A stretch of 49,770 nt of DNA from Faeciplasma sp048393055. GTDB lineage: Bacteria; Bacillota; Clostridia; Oscillospirales; Ruminococcaceae. The DNA lies in the NCBI GenBank assembly GCA_048393055.1, contig DBFJJS010000011.1, forward strand, positions 1 through 49,770, in the 5' to 3' direction. A program made the position numbers and the translations under genes. The notes beneath the pieces are model-generated. The model worked only from the letters and a program-made list of their open reading frames with translations, ran no database searches and was not told where the DNA came from. This document shows positions 1 through 7,356 of this stretch, one piece after another; the first letter of the stretch is position 1; each line of letters opens with the position of its first letter.

Positions 1-504
1 TTCATCCCACAGATAGCCGTAGATAACGGTGCCGGTCAGGTGCTTGCCGCTCATGCCTTTGGATTTGAACACGGAGCGGATTTTCCGGCTGGTGTCGCGG
101 GCGTAAAACTCGTTCATAATGTTGCGGAAAGGGGTAAAATCATCATCGCCTTTTAGACTGTCCACACCGTCATTGATGGCGATCAGCCGGACACCGCGCT
201 GCCGCAAAATCTCCATGACCTGGCCGACTTTCAGATAGTCGCGCCCCAGGCGGCTCATGTCCTTTATGACGATGGCCTCCACCCGTCCGGCCTCGACTTC
301 CTCCATCATCGCCAGAAAGCCGGGACGGTCAAAGCGGGTTCCTGATACACCGTCATCGGTGAAGTGGGTGGGGTTCGGTAGCCCATTCCGGCGGGCATAG
401 TCCTCTAACATCTTTTTCTGGTTCGATATGGAGTTACTCTCGCCCTGTAACTCATCATCGCGGCTCAAACGCTCATACAGAGGGGTGATTTTCTCGTTTC
501 TCAT
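1..504 (-). CDS. Serine recombinase, N-terminal part (runs off the window)
   Basis: The frame is open from an ATG at 504 to the left edge (168 codons), so the C-terminal part is missing. A strong Shine-Dalgarno site, AGGAGGT, lies at 511-517. The protein begins MRNEKITPLYERLSRDDE, with the usual resolvase start 'YxRLSRDD' carrying the catalytic serine. Further on it shows the family motifs DGVSGTRFDRPGF, VIKDMSRLGRDY and FYARDTSRKIR. This is the catalytic domain of a large serine recombinase of the TnpX/transposon type, which cuts and rejoins DNA through a phosphoserine link. It sits just inside an inverted repeat that interrupts virD4, so it probably moved the inserted element. Whether the recombinase is full length cannot be seen. 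Confidence 0.9.
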   Translation of the reverse strand, partial: MRNEKITPLYERLSRDDELQGESNSISNQKKMLEDYARRNGLPNPTHFTDDGVSGTRFDRPGFLAMMEEVEAGRVEAIVIKDMSRLGRDYLKVGQVMEILRQRGVRLIAINDGVDSLKGDDDFTPFRNIMNEFYARDTSRKIRSVFKSKGMSGKHLTGTVIYGYLWDE

Positions 505-526
505 GGCTGTACCTCCTGAAATGAAA

Positions 527-590
527 ATGCTCTAAGTGACTGCTTCACTAACCATGACAAAAACCATGATTAAGAAGTCACTTAGAGCAT
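527..590. repeat. 14-bp inverted repeat at the edge of the element inserted in virD4
   Basis: The arms at 527-540 (ATGCTCTAAGTGAC) and 577-590 (GTCACTTAGAGCAT) are perfect reverse complements separated by 36 bases. The loop contains a direct repeat, ACCATGA. The right arm supplies the stop codon that ends the truncated virD4 frame. The repeat lies between the point where VirD4 homology stops (about 595) and the recombinase start (504). I infer that it marks one terminus of the recombinase-bearing insertion, or a recombinase binding site. It could also be a hairpin in the mRNA. Confidence 0.6.
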
Positions 591-1612
591 ACATCTCCCG
601 CAGCCAATTTATATTTGGCATATTGCCGCACCGCGAAGTGGTTGGGTTCCCGCTCTTTCAGCTCATCGAACATCAGGTCCACGGCGTTTTTGAACTCCTC
701 ATCGTCCTCCCGGACCTCCATGCTGTTGATCATCTCAATGAGGGTGGAGAAGTTCTGTTCCTCCACCGGGGCCTCATAGTGGATGTAGCCGATCAGCGCG
801 CAGTACAGCAGCGTTTCCGCCTTGACCCAGAAATCGTCCCCGGCCTTGCCCTCGCCCTTGGTGTTGGCGATCAGCGTTGTCACCAGCTTCAAGATGTCCT
901 TCTCCGAGTGGATGTAGCTGAAGGGGTTATAGTGCATGGACTTTTTGAAGTTGATGGTGTTCAGCACCTTGATCTGGTATGGCTCATACACGATTTTGCC
1001 GTTTTTGTCCTTCACCGGCTTGCCGTCCTTGCCCAGCTTGGGCGCGCCCCGTTGGAGCATTTTGCCGCATTCCACCAGGATGGTGCCCTTGGGGTCCGTG
1101 ACCACATAGGAGCTGTGCATCTGCATCAGGTTGGGCTTGAGCCAGAACCGGGTCTTGCCGGAGCCGCTGCCGCCGATGACCAGCACGTTTTTATTGCGGG
1201 CATACTTGGGGTTCTTGGGGCGGCTGGACATGGTGAGCCGCTCGGTCTGGGTCAGAATGACGTTGTTCTGGAACACCGGGTCGATGTAGGGGGCAATATC
1301 CTCATGGGTGCCCCAACGGGCCGAACCGTACTCCACGTTATGGCGGTATTTCTTGGCGTTCTTGCCTTTCAGGTACACCGCCAGCCGCAAGCCAGCGCCG
1401 CAGCAAAGCCCCACCAGAAAATCCAGCGGGTGCAGGCTGGGCCACCAGCTCCCCAGCGCCACCGGCAGGGTGGAGAAGAACGAGAGCATCTTAGCCGAGG
1501 CATCCGCGCCGGTCGCCAGCCGCCACGCTTCGCCCAGGTTGGTGGCAAACAGGCCCAGCAGGAAGTAGGGCAGGTTCAGCAGCACCAGCTTTTTCACATT
1601 CACCTGCTTCAT
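578..1612 (-). pseudogene. VirD4/TraG type IV coupling protein, truncated by an insertion
   Basis: The coupling ATPase brings the relaxosome of a conjugative element to the type IV secretion channel. The visible 344 residues include two N-terminal membrane segments (about 8-27 and 45-80), the Walker A site GGSGSGKT (about 150) and the family stretch YVVTDPKG. From memory, members are about 600 residues long and continue after 'YAKYKLAAG' with the Walker B half. Here that point is followed by DVCSK and a stop, because foreign DNA begins at about position 595. The C-terminal ATPase half is therefore gone, or lies beyond the left edge. The start overlaps the end of pcfB by four bases, the usual order in these elements. 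Conjugation by this copy is probably dead unless the insertion excises. Confidence 0.85.
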
Positions 1613-2109
1613 CGTTCCAGCTCCTTCCGGCGGCTGCGGTCCACCACGGTATTTTTGAGCAACTCCTTGAACTGAGCCAGTTTTGCCAGCACAGACGGGC
1701 GCTCGGTTTTCTCGGCCTTTTTGACCTTTTGGCTGGTGTACTCGGTAAAGGCCGCCGTCAGGGCGTCGGCGTCCCGGCCCTTGAAGAAAATCAGGTATTT
1801 GGGCGGCGAGGCGCTGCGGTCCTTTTTCACCGCATAGTCCACGCCGTACTTGCGGGCGATACGCTCAAAGTCCCTGATGGACGGGTCGTTGATCTCGATG
1901 TTGGAGACGCCCTGGTTCTGCCCGATGAGCTGCTTCACCGTCTGCTTGCCCTTGGGGGTGACGGGGGAATCCCGGCTGCGCTGCTTTTCCAGCTTTTTCT
2001 CCCTGCGGTGGGCCATGTACTTGGATATGGCGGCCTTGAACAGCCTGCCGGTGAACTTGGTGCCGCTGACAACCAGCGTCAAGGTTCTGTTTTCCACTTC
2101 CTCCTGCAT
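1609..2109 (-). CDS. pcfB: PcfB family conjugation protein (DUF3801)
   Basis: This 166-residue soluble protein has the PcfB/DUF3801 pattern: an N-terminal stretch with 'GTKFTGRLFKAAISKYM', a Lys-rich linker, and a core containing GKQTVKQLIGQNQGVSNIEI and DFERIARKYGVDYAVKKD. In pCF10 of Enterococcus, PcfB works with the VirD4-like coupling protein PcfC at the mating channel. Here it lies directly before the coupling-protein gene with an ATGA overlap, which supports a joint role. The start at 2109 follows GGGAGG with good spacing. Base composition is high in GC, like the rest of the element. Confidence 0.85.
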   Translation of the reverse strand: MQEEVENRTLTLVVSGTKFTGRLFKAAISKYMAHRREKKLEKQRSRDSPVTPKGKQTVKQLIGQNQGVSNIEINDPSIRDFERIARKYGVDYAVKKDRSASPPKYLIFFKGRDADALTAAFTEYTSQKVKKAEKTERPSVLAKLAQFKELLKNTVVDRSRRKELER

Positions 2110-2159
2110 TTTTCTCGCCTCCCTTCGTCGGTTATGCAGAAAGCGGTCTTGGGTACTAA

Positions 2160-2196
2160 GGCGGGACCACCAGCCGTCGTAACAGGTGGCGGCCCG
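2160..2196. other. Hairpin between antirepressor gene and pcfB
   Basis: Read on the minus strand, GGGCCGCCACC pairs with GGTGGTCCC across about a dozen bases just after the antirepressor stop codon. There is no clear T-run, so it may be an mRNA processing or stability element rather than a terminator. Confidence 0.35.
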
Positions 2197-2964
2197 TCAT
2201 ACCGTCACCAAAATCAACTGGCGCAGTTCCGCAAAGTGCAGCTTGCCCTTGGGCGTCACCAGCGTGTAGGAGCCAGTGTGGCCGTTGCGGCAAAAATCCT
2301 TCACACAGAACAGCCCCTCGTTACTGCCTTTGGCGTAGGGCAGCACGTAGCCGGAGGGGGTGCGGTAGACATACCGGCGTTCCAGCAGAAAGCGGATAAA
2401 GCGCCGCTCCGGCACGTCCAGTTCCTTGGCGGTGGTGCGCAGGTTGGTGCTGTGCCGCAGGTCGATGAACAGGTCGTAGTAGACGGCTTTGCCTTGCAGC
2501 CGGGCGTTGTCCGCTTGCAGCGCCGCGTTCTTCTCGCGCTCCGCCAGCAGGTCGGAGCAGAGCTTCAACAGGGCTTCCGGCGAGGTGGCGACCTCCCACA
2601 GCTTCTCCCTGGTGAGGTAGGCCCCGTGCTGGCGGATGCTGGGCAGGACTTCATCGAACACCCAGCGTTCAAATCGCTCCGCCGAGGGCAGCTTGCTGTG
2701 GACGATGAGCCGGTAAACGTCGCCTTCGGGGATAAAGAGCATCTCCACCATCTGTACGGCGGGTGAGCCATCTGCCTTCTTGCCGGTCTGGACCCCTATG
2801 GAACATTTCGTTCCACAGCGGGTGTGGTCGCGGACGGCCTTACGGGGATTGGCATATCCCAAAGCAGCTGCTACATCCGTTCCGCAGAACAGCACCTTGC
2901 CGTCCTGCTCAAAAGTGCGGATGCTTCCAAACTCCGGGTTTTTGAAAATTTCCATCTGGTTCAT
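2197..2964 (-). CDS. Phage-type antirepressor (BRO-N plus KilA-C domains)
   Basis: The first 110 residues fit a BRO-N domain: 'VLFCGTDVAAALGYANPRKAVRDHTR' and 'LFIPEGDVYRLIVHSKLPSAERFERWVFDEVLPSIRQHGAYLT'. A short coiled coil with ALQADNARLQ follows, then a C-terminal KilAC/antirepressor DNA-binding region ('TTAKELDVPERRFIRFLLERRYVYRT'). Such proteins act as antirepressors in prophages and are common passengers in conjugative elements of gut Firmicutes. Their exact target here is unknown. The start at 2964 follows GGAGG at 8 bases. It lies between the RepA-like gene and pcfB, all in the same direction. Confidence 0.85.
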   Translation of the reverse strand: MNQMEIFKNPEFGSIRTFEQDGKVLFCGTDVAAALGYANPRKAVRDHTRCGTKCSIGVQTGKKADGSPAVQMVEMLFIPEGDVYRLIVHSKLPSAERFERWVFDEVLPSIRQHGAYLTREKLWEVATSPEALLKLCSDLLAEREKNAALQADNARLQGKAVYYDLFIDLRHSTNLRTTAKELDVPERRFIRFLLERRYVYRTPSGYVLPYAKGSNEGLFCVKDFCRNGHTGSYTLVTPKGKLHFAELRQLILVTV

Positions 2965-3003
2965 ATCGTGCCTCCTTGGGCGGTGCAGCAGAAAAGGCGG
3001 CCA

Positions 3004-3882
3004 TTACCAGCCGCCTGCGTGCATATCGTGGTTGACCTGGGCCGTGTAGTGGTTGCTGATGGTGGTGGGCGCGTTGAACAGCACGGTCAGCAGGTACTGC
3101 TTCATGTTGCGAATCTCGGTGGTGTTGTTGTGCAGGCACTCCATGACGAACTCGATGTGGGAGCTGTCCAGCTTCAAAAACCGGGACCGCACCACCTCAT
3201 GGGGGAAGTCCGCCCCGGCAATGCGGGTGGTCTTGCGTCTGGCGCAGACCGTTTCCACGATCAGCTCCACGATCTCGTCCAAATCCTCGCGGTAGGTGGT
3301 AAACTCCCGGCACAGGTGGTCGTACTCAATGTTCTCCAACACCAAATCCCGATAACTCTCCATTTCTTCCACCGACATCGCATCCCGTCCTTTCCGTTCC
3401 GGCGGCCTGGCCGCCGCAAATCCCCGGAAGGGAATGGAATCGGTACTTGATCCCTGAGTATTTGATTTTTGGGTCTTTGATTTCTCTATATTTAATTCTG
3501 CGGGCTTTTCCGTATCCGGGTCAGCCAGATACGGGTTTTCCGTATCTGGTGAAGCCGTATCCGGCTGGGGCGTATCCGGCGCTTTGGGCTGGGGCTGCTC
3601 GTAGATAACATACTCGGTGTCGCTGATGCGGCCCTGCCGGTCCCGCATCTGGTGGCGGACGATGTACCCGGCGCTTTCCAGCTCCCGCAGCGCCCCGCCG
3701 ATGGCGTCCACGCCCTCCTTGCAGATTTTGGCGAGGCCGCGGGTGGTGTAGTTCCAGTCCTCCGGCAAGGACAGCATCATGGAAAGCAGCCCCTTGGATT
3801 TCAGTGACAGCGCCTTGTCGCGCAGGTGGTGGTTGCTCATCACGGTATAATCACGGGTCCGTTCAATACGAAAAACGGCCAT
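3004..3882 (-). CDS. RepA-like / DUF6017 replication-initiator family protein
   Basis: The protein begins MAVFRIERTRDYTVMSNHHL, continues with a winged-helix region (DKALSLKSKGLLSMMLSLPEDWNYTTRGLAKI), has a Pro/Thr/Asp-rich spacer at about 110-165, and a conserved C-terminal DUF6017 block ending 'MKQYLLTVLFNAPTTISNHY'. This is the pattern of the replication-initiator-A N-terminal family found in conjugative elements. I infer a role in DNA binding or element replication. An earlier in-frame ATG exists at 3906, but AGGAG lies at the right distance before the ATG at 3882, so I use that start. The spacer contains PDT repeats and looks unstructured. Confidence 0.8.
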   Translation of the reverse strand: MAVFRIERTRDYTVMSNHHLRDKALSLKSKGLLSMMLSLPEDWNYTTRGLAKICKEGVDAIGGALRELESAGYIVRHQMRDRQGRISDTEYVIYEQPQPKAPDTPQPDTASPDTENPYLADPDTEKPAELNIEKSKTQKSNTQGSSTDSIPFRGFAAARPPERKGRDAMSVEEMESYRDLVLENIEYDHLCREFTTYREDLDEIVELIVETVCARRKTTRIAGADFPHEVVRSRFLKLDSSHIEFVMECLHNNTTEIRNMKQYLLTVLFNAPTTISNHYTAQVNHDMHAGGW

Positions 3883-3946
3883 TTCATCACTCCTCTCGGT
3901 ATTCATGGCATGAAAAAAGCCGCAATCTTCAAAGAGACTGCGGCGG

Positions 3947-4132
3947 TCAGGTGCGGTAGTTCCGGCTGCGCCAGGAATACGGCGGCTTCGGCACAGGGGG
4001 CCGAGTAAAAACGTCCTGCACGGTGCCGAAGGGCAGGCGCTGCATCACCTGGTCGATTTCGGTGCTTTCCATGTCATGCTGGGATTGGCAGTGTTCGCGG
4101 ATGGCTTCTTCAATGTCTCTAACGGTACACAT
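3947..4132 (-). CDS. Small conserved element protein (61 aa), unknown
   Basis: A 61-residue acidic-to-basic protein beginning MCTVRDIEEAIREHCQSQHD and ending in a Pro/Arg-rich tail. AAAGGA lies upstream of the start. It sits in the parB-repA interval, where related elements usually encode one or two small proteins. No motif is recognised and no function is proposed. Confidence 0.55.
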   Translation of the reverse strand: MCTVRDIEEAIREHCQSQHDMESTEIDQVMQRLPFGTVQDVFTRPPVPKPPYSWRSRNYRT

Positions 4133-4162
4133 AATTCATTCCTTTCTTGGCAAGTGGTGGGT

Positions 4163-4441
4163 TTACGGGTGGCGGCGCTTTTTCTTCGGCTTGAAGTCGA
4201 TGATGTGCCCCTCGACAACGTGGGCATGGCGCTTAATTTTGATCTGCTGGCTGCGCTGGGCGTCCAGGGCTTGCCGGTAGCCGTTCTCGGTGAGAAATAG
4301 GCGAACCTCGTCGCCGGGGCTGCCGTAGGGGGTGCGGGGCTTGCGGACCGCAAACTCCACCATCCAGCGGGTGCTGTCCTGAAACCGCTCCACAGCCAAA
4401 ATGTTATGTCCTTTCAGCTCTCTGGCTGAAATATCCCTCAT
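4163..4441 (-). CDS. Small conserved element protein (92 aa), unknown
   Basis: The frame can be extended to 4492, but AGGAG seven bases before the ATG at 4441 and the parB stop at 4456 point to the shorter product. It begins MRDISARELKGHNILAVERF and ends with a very basic tail (KPKKKRRHP) that could bind nucleic acid. Its position right after parB suggests cotranscription with parAB. No function is recognised. Confidence 0.65.
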   Translation of the reverse strand: MRDISARELKGHNILAVERFQDSTRWMVEFAVRKPRTPYGSPGDEVRLFLTENGYRQALDAQRSQQIKIKRHAHVVEGHIIDFKPKKKRRHP

Positions 4442-4455
4442 AGGCAACTCCTCTC

Positions 4456-5382
4456 TCAGCGTTCGTGCTGCTGCTGGCGCTTGCGCTGCCACTGTTCCAG
4501 CAGCTTGATGATGGTCTCCTGCATCCGGGCGGGAGTGTAGCTCTTTGGAAAATACTTGCGCAGGGTATCGCTGGTGAAGGTGATCTTGTCCAGGTCGCTT
4601 TTCTTTTCCTCCCCCATGATGACCCGCATCATGTCGAGGGTCAGGTGGCCCTCCTGGCTGTACTTTTTCAGCCGCTGGGCCTGGGAGAGCGATGGCGTGG
4701 CCTGTTCGCTGTCCATCGCGTCCAGCAAATCCACCTGTTCCTCTTTTTTGAGGAAGGACAGCTCATAGGCCGGGTTGAAGGCGATTTTCTTCTCGTCCAC
4801 CATGTCCAGCAGTTCGGGGATCAGCTCGGTGAGGCGGATGTAACGCTGAACCTGTCTGCCACTATCACCAGCTTTTTCACCTACCACATCGGCCATTTCC
4901 AACTTCCCGACAACTTGTCGGGAAGTTAAGTCCGTCCTTGCACCTTGGTGTTTTACAGCCTCCAGCTTCATCTTATAAGCAAAAGCTCGCTCGCTGGGGA
5001 GCAGGCTTTCTCGCTGCAAGTTGCTGTCAACCATGATGATGGTGGCCTGGTCATCATCCAGGTCGCGGACAATGACCGGCATGGTATCCTTGCCAGCCAG
5101 TTCGCTGGCCCGGTGCCGCCGGTGCCCGGCGACCAGCTCATAGCCGCCGTTGGGGTCCGGGCGGGCGATGGCCGGAACCAATACGCCGTACTGCCGGATG
5201 CTGTCGGCGGTCTCCATCATGGCCTCATCGTCCTTGACCTTGAAGGGGTGATCCTTGAACGGGTGCAGCTCCGACAAGGGAATTTCCATGACTTTTTCAC
5301 GCTGGGCGTCGGCGCGGCTTTCCTCGGTGGAAAACAGGTCATCGACTGAGGCTAGCTCTACTTTTTTCGCGCTGCTTTTCAA
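4456..5382 (-). CDS. parB: ParB-like partition protein
   Basis: This 308-residue ParB/Spo0J protein has box I 'PLSELHPFKDHPF' (about 35), 'IRQYGVLVPAIARPD' and the CTP-binding/arginine motif 'ELVAGHRRHRASELAG' (about 86-101). A central helix-turn-helix region containing SGRQVQRYIRLTELIPELLDMV follows. It probably binds a centromere-like site and works with the ParA next to it to keep the excised circular element. The start is a TTG after GGAGG, and the first codons overlap the end of parA by 44 bases, which suggests translational coupling. The C-terminal tail is basic and Gln-rich. Confidence 0.9.
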   Translation of the reverse strand: MKSSAKKVELASVDDLFSTEESRADAQREKVMEIPLSELHPFKDHPFKVKDDEAMMETADSIRQYGVLVPAIARPDPNGGYELVAGHRRHRASELAGKDTMPVIVRDLDDDQATIIMVDSNLQRESLLPSERAFAYKMKLEAVKHQGARTDLTSRQVVGKLEMADVVGEKAGDSGRQVQRYIRLTELIPELLDMVDEKKIAFNPAYELSFLKKEEQVDLLDAMDSEQATPSLSQAQRLKKYSQEGHLTLDMMRVIMGEEKKSDLDKITFTSDTLRKYFPKSYTPARMQETIIKLLEQWQRKRQQQHER

Positions 5383-6160
5383 GTTTCAACACCTCCTTCG
5401 TCAGATTTCGGTAGCCTTCGGACACCTTGCCGCCGGGATCGTGGGCGAAGATGCTCTTGCCCTCGGCGCTGGTCTCCTTGGCCCGGACCGAATGGGGTAT
5501 CTCGGTGCCGAACACCTTGATTTTGCTGCCGTAGGTCTCCCGCAGCAGGGCGGCAATCTCCTTGGCAAAGTTGGTGCGGTTGTCCACCATCGTCAGCAGA
5601 ATACCGTCGATCTGGAGCTTGGGGTTCAGCTGCCGCTTAACCTTGTTGATGGTGGACAGCAGCTGTTCCAGGCCCTTGGCGGGCAGATACTCCGCCTGGA
5701 CGGGGACTATGATTCTGTTGGCAGCGGCCAAAGCGTTGACCGTGAGCATCCCCAGGGAGGGCTGGCAGTCGATGAGGATATGGGAATACTGTCCCTTTAC
5801 GGTGTCCAGATACTGCCGTAGAATGGTCTCCCGGCTCATGGCGTTCACCAGAGATACCTCCATGCCGGAGAGCTGGATGTCAGCGGGCATGAGGTCCACG
5901 CCCTCCGGGTGGTGCAGGATACCCTCGCCGGGTTTGATCGGCTCGTCCATGAGAATACGGCCCATCGCATCGGATAGGGTAAAGGGCAGCTTGTCCGGCT
6001 GCGGGTTGCCCAGGCTGATGGTGAGGCTGGCCTGCGGGTCAGCATCCACCAGCAGCACCTTCTTTCCGGCCTGCGCCAGCCCGATGCCTAAGTTGGCGCA
6101 GGTAGTCGTTTTGCCGACGCCGCCCTTCTGGTTGGCAACGGCGATGATTTGTGGGTTCAA
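5339..6160 (-). CDS. parA: ParA-like partition ATPase
   Basis: The deviant Walker A motif ANQKGGVGKTTT lies near the N-terminus, followed by LLVDADPQAS (Walker A'), the Walker B region HILIDCQPSLG and the family motif 'VPVQAEYLPAKGLEQLL'. The length of 273 residues is typical. Its ATP cycle would drive ParB-bound DNA apart. A GTG at 6169 is in frame, but its only possible Shine-Dalgarno site (GAGGTG) overlaps it. The TTG at 6160 has that same site at proper spacing, so I use it. This is the first gene inside this end of the conjugative element. Confidence 0.88.
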   Translation of the reverse strand: MNPQIIAVANQKGGVGKTTTCANLGIGLAQAGKKVLLVDADPQASLTISLGNPQPDKLPFTLSDAMGRILMDEPIKPGEGILHHPEGVDLMPADIQLSGMEVSLVNAMSRETILRQYLDTVKGQYSHILIDCQPSLGMLTVNALAAANRIIVPVQAEYLPAKGLEQLLSTINKVKRQLNPKLQIDGILLTMVDNRTNFAKEIAALLRETYGSKIKVFGTEIPHSVRAKETSAEGKSIFAHDPGGKVSEGYRNLTKEVLKLEKQREKSRASLSR

Positions 6161-6224
6161 TGACTTCACCTCATTTCTGATTGGGTGTTGTCATGTGCCT
6201 GCATAACAGCCCTGGAAACAACAA

Positions 6225-6253
6225 AAGCCGCCACTTAAAACAAGTGACGGCTT
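6225..6253 (-). terminator. Hairpin upstream of parA (attenuator or terminator)
   Basis: AAGCCG-CACTT pairs with AAGTG-CGGCTT around an AAAAC loop. On the minus strand it is followed by TTTTGTTG, so it can act as a terminator or attenuator in front of parA, and it may insulate the element from outside transcription. Confidence 0.55.
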
Positions 6254-6463
6254 CGCTTAAATCCAATATTCTGTTGTGTTTGGAATCAAAAGGTTTTGAG
6301 TTCCTTTCTGCTATTCATTTGTCGTTAATGAAACACCTCCTGCAATTCGACTTATTTCAGTATGATTTTTCGGTTTGGAAAAGGATGAAAAAATCAGACT
6401 GAAAACCTCAAAACCCTTGATCCTACGGGGCTTTTCCGGTTTGTCGTAATTATACCGTAAGGG
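6254..6463. other. End region of the conjugative element, no gene seen
   Basis: This AT-rich, non-coding stretch lies between the parA leader and the point at about 6463 where tyrosine-integrase homology begins abruptly. In-frame stops occur right up to 6460. I take about 6460-6466 as the junction between the element and older DNA. The matching far end is outside the window. Confidence 0.5.
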
Positions 6464-6685
6464 CATAGCTGCGCATCCCTCTTGCTGGCAAACGGCGTAC
6501 CGCTCAAGCAGATTCAGGACTGGCTGGGGCATTCGGATTTTTCCACCACGGCAAATATCTACGCCCATCTGGATTACAGTTCGAAACTCTCCTCGGCGCA
6601 GGCGATGGTGAGCGGAATGCCGCTTCCCGAAGCGGGCGATTTCGGAAGCAGATGGGAGCAAAACGCAGAAAAAAGCGGGGAATAA
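6464..6685 (+). pseudogene. Tyrosine integrase, C-terminal remnant
   Basis: The frame reads HSCASLLLANGVPLKQIQDWLGHSDFSTTANIYAHLD, which carries the end of the 'RHxxAS' box, the LGH box and the catalytic Tyr of phage and ICE integrases. The usual preceding 300 or so residues are absent. The sequence left of 6464 belongs to the conjugative element and has a stop two codons earlier. The residue before H is G (codon GGG) instead of the expected Arg, so the break falls at or just before the conserved Arg codon. A 12-bp hairpin follows the stop. The remnant sits directly beside the 3' end of tRNA-Ser, the usual place of an integrase gene. It is therefore the relic of an older element that used this tRNA. 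Confidence 0.85.
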
Positions 6686-6693
6686 AGCGAAAA

Positions 6694-6725
6694 GCTGTTC
6701 TTTCCAAAATTATGGAAAGAACAGC
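6694..6725 (+). terminator. Hairpin after the integrase remnant
   Basis: A perfect 12-bp stem, GCTGTTCTTTCC / GGAAAGAACAGC, with an 8-base loop. No long T-run follows. The arm GGAAAGAAC reappears in the repeat units at about 6951 and 7120. Confidence 0.5.
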
Positions 6726-6755
6726 CTAAAACCGGGTGATTTTTAGAGCGGGCTC

Positions 6756-6799
6756 AAAAAAAGAAAAATCCAGAAACCCGCATGGTTACTGGATTTTTC
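6756..6799 (-). terminator. Terminator of tRNA-Ser
   Basis: On the minus strand the stem GAAAAATCCAG / CTGGATTTTTC (6789-6799 with 6763-6773) is followed by a run of Ts at 6756-6762. It begins three bases after the encoded CCA of the tRNA. Confidence 0.8.
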
Positions 6800-6801
6800 G
6801 A

Positions 6802-6890
6802 TGGCGGAGCGGGTGGGATTCGAACCCACGAGCCCGTGAGGACTACCTGATTTCGAGTCAGGCCCGTTATGACCACTTCGATACCGCTCC
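6802..6890 (-). tRNA. tRNA-Ser (anticodon CGA)
   Basis: The minus strand starts GGAGCGGTATCGAAGTGG, has the anticodon stem-loop CCTGA-CTCGAAA-TCAGG (anticodon CGA), a long serine-type variable arm, the T arm GTGGGTTCGAATCCCAC and the acceptor end CCGCTCCGCCA with CCA encoded. All stems pair, so this copy should work. It reads UCG codons. It is the attachment site used by the older element whose integrase relic lies beside it. It is the last unit of a tandem array with two degenerate copies upstream. Confidence 0.95.
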
Positions 6891-7022
6891 CTATATGTTC
6901 AGCCGCCCTTTTTCCCTGCCTTTTTCCGGTGAAAAAGGGTTTTGGAAAGAACTGACGGAAAGAACAGCAAATTATTCAGTTTTTCGAACCGTGGAAAACC
7001 CGCACGGTTACAAGGTTTTTGG

Positions 7023-7089
7023 TGGACGAAACGGACAACTCCCCGCAGGATTTCGAGTGCTGCACCTTCGACCACTCGGACAACTCTCC
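7023..7089 (-). pseudogene. Degenerate tRNA-Ser copy, 3' half deleted
   Basis: The minus strand begins GGAGAGTTGTCCGAGTGGTC, a good tRNA-Ser 5' half with D arm, and keeps the anticodon loop CTCGAAA. It then collapses: the variable and T arms are missing and only a mutated acceptor-like end (position 7023, TGG in plus sense) is left. The flanks match those of the intact tRNA unit. Confidence 0.7.
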
Positions 7090-7201
7090 ATATGTCAATC
7101 CGAAAATCGTTCCCAAAACTTTTGGAAAGAACTGACGGAAAGAACAACAAAATATTCGGTTTTTCGAACTGCGTGACCCCGCATAAACACTGGATTTTCA
7201 G

Positions 7202-7269
7202 TGGACAAAACTGACACTGATTTTAAAAATTTCGAGTCAAGCTCGTTACGACCACTTCGATACGTCTCC
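7202..7269 (-). pseudogene. Degenerate tRNA-Ser copy, 3' half deleted
   Basis: The minus strand reads GGAGACGTATCGAAGTGGTC and keeps the sequence up to the anticodon loop CTCGAAA, close to the intact tRNA-Ser(CGA). The 3' half is replaced by unrelated AT-rich sequence that ends in a TGG-like remnant. The acceptor stem cannot form, so this is a pseudo-tRNA. Confidence 0.7.
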
Positions 7270-7327
7270 ATGAAATAAATTTAACTTATAAATTCAGAAC
7301 ATATCCTTCTAAATAACTAACTACATT

Positions 7328-7356
7328 AGTTTACCACACAACATGTTATTTTGCAA
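7328..7356 (-). promoter_or_regulatory. Probable promoter of the tRNA-Ser array
   Basis: On the minus strand TTGCAA (7351-7356) is followed after 17 bases by TAAACT (7328-7333). No comparable promoter is evident between the units, so the working tRNA may be transcribed through both degenerate copies. Confidence 0.5.

Larger units (their letters stand above)
6760..7272. repeat. Three tandem tRNA-Ser units (about 180-200 bp each)
   Basis: The units share 'GGAAAGAACTGACGGAAAGAAC', then TTTTTCGAAC, then a CCCGCAnnnTTAC-type stretch, and then the tRNA. Copies lie at about 6951-7089 and 7119-7269, and the intact tRNA unit shares the flank at 6774-6805. The tRNA 5' ends at 6890, 7089 and 7269 are 199 and 180 bases apart. 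The array looks like a tandem duplication in which only the most downstream unit stayed intact. Confidence 0.7.

Noticed and set aside
536..1675. Long plus-strand open frame of 379 codons
   Set aside because: It is the antisense shadow of virD4 in GC-rich DNA; the translation shows His/Val/Leu-rich low-complexity sequence and no ribosome site, while the minus strand gives a clear VirD4.
1729..3450. Two further long plus-strand frames over pcfB, the antirepressor and the RepA-like gene
   Set aside because: They are antisense to well-supported genes and have a composition typical of GC-rich shadows.
6736..7214. Open frames over the tRNA-Ser array
   Set aside because: They cover a tRNA and its degenerate copies; the repeated peptide segments come from the DNA repeats.
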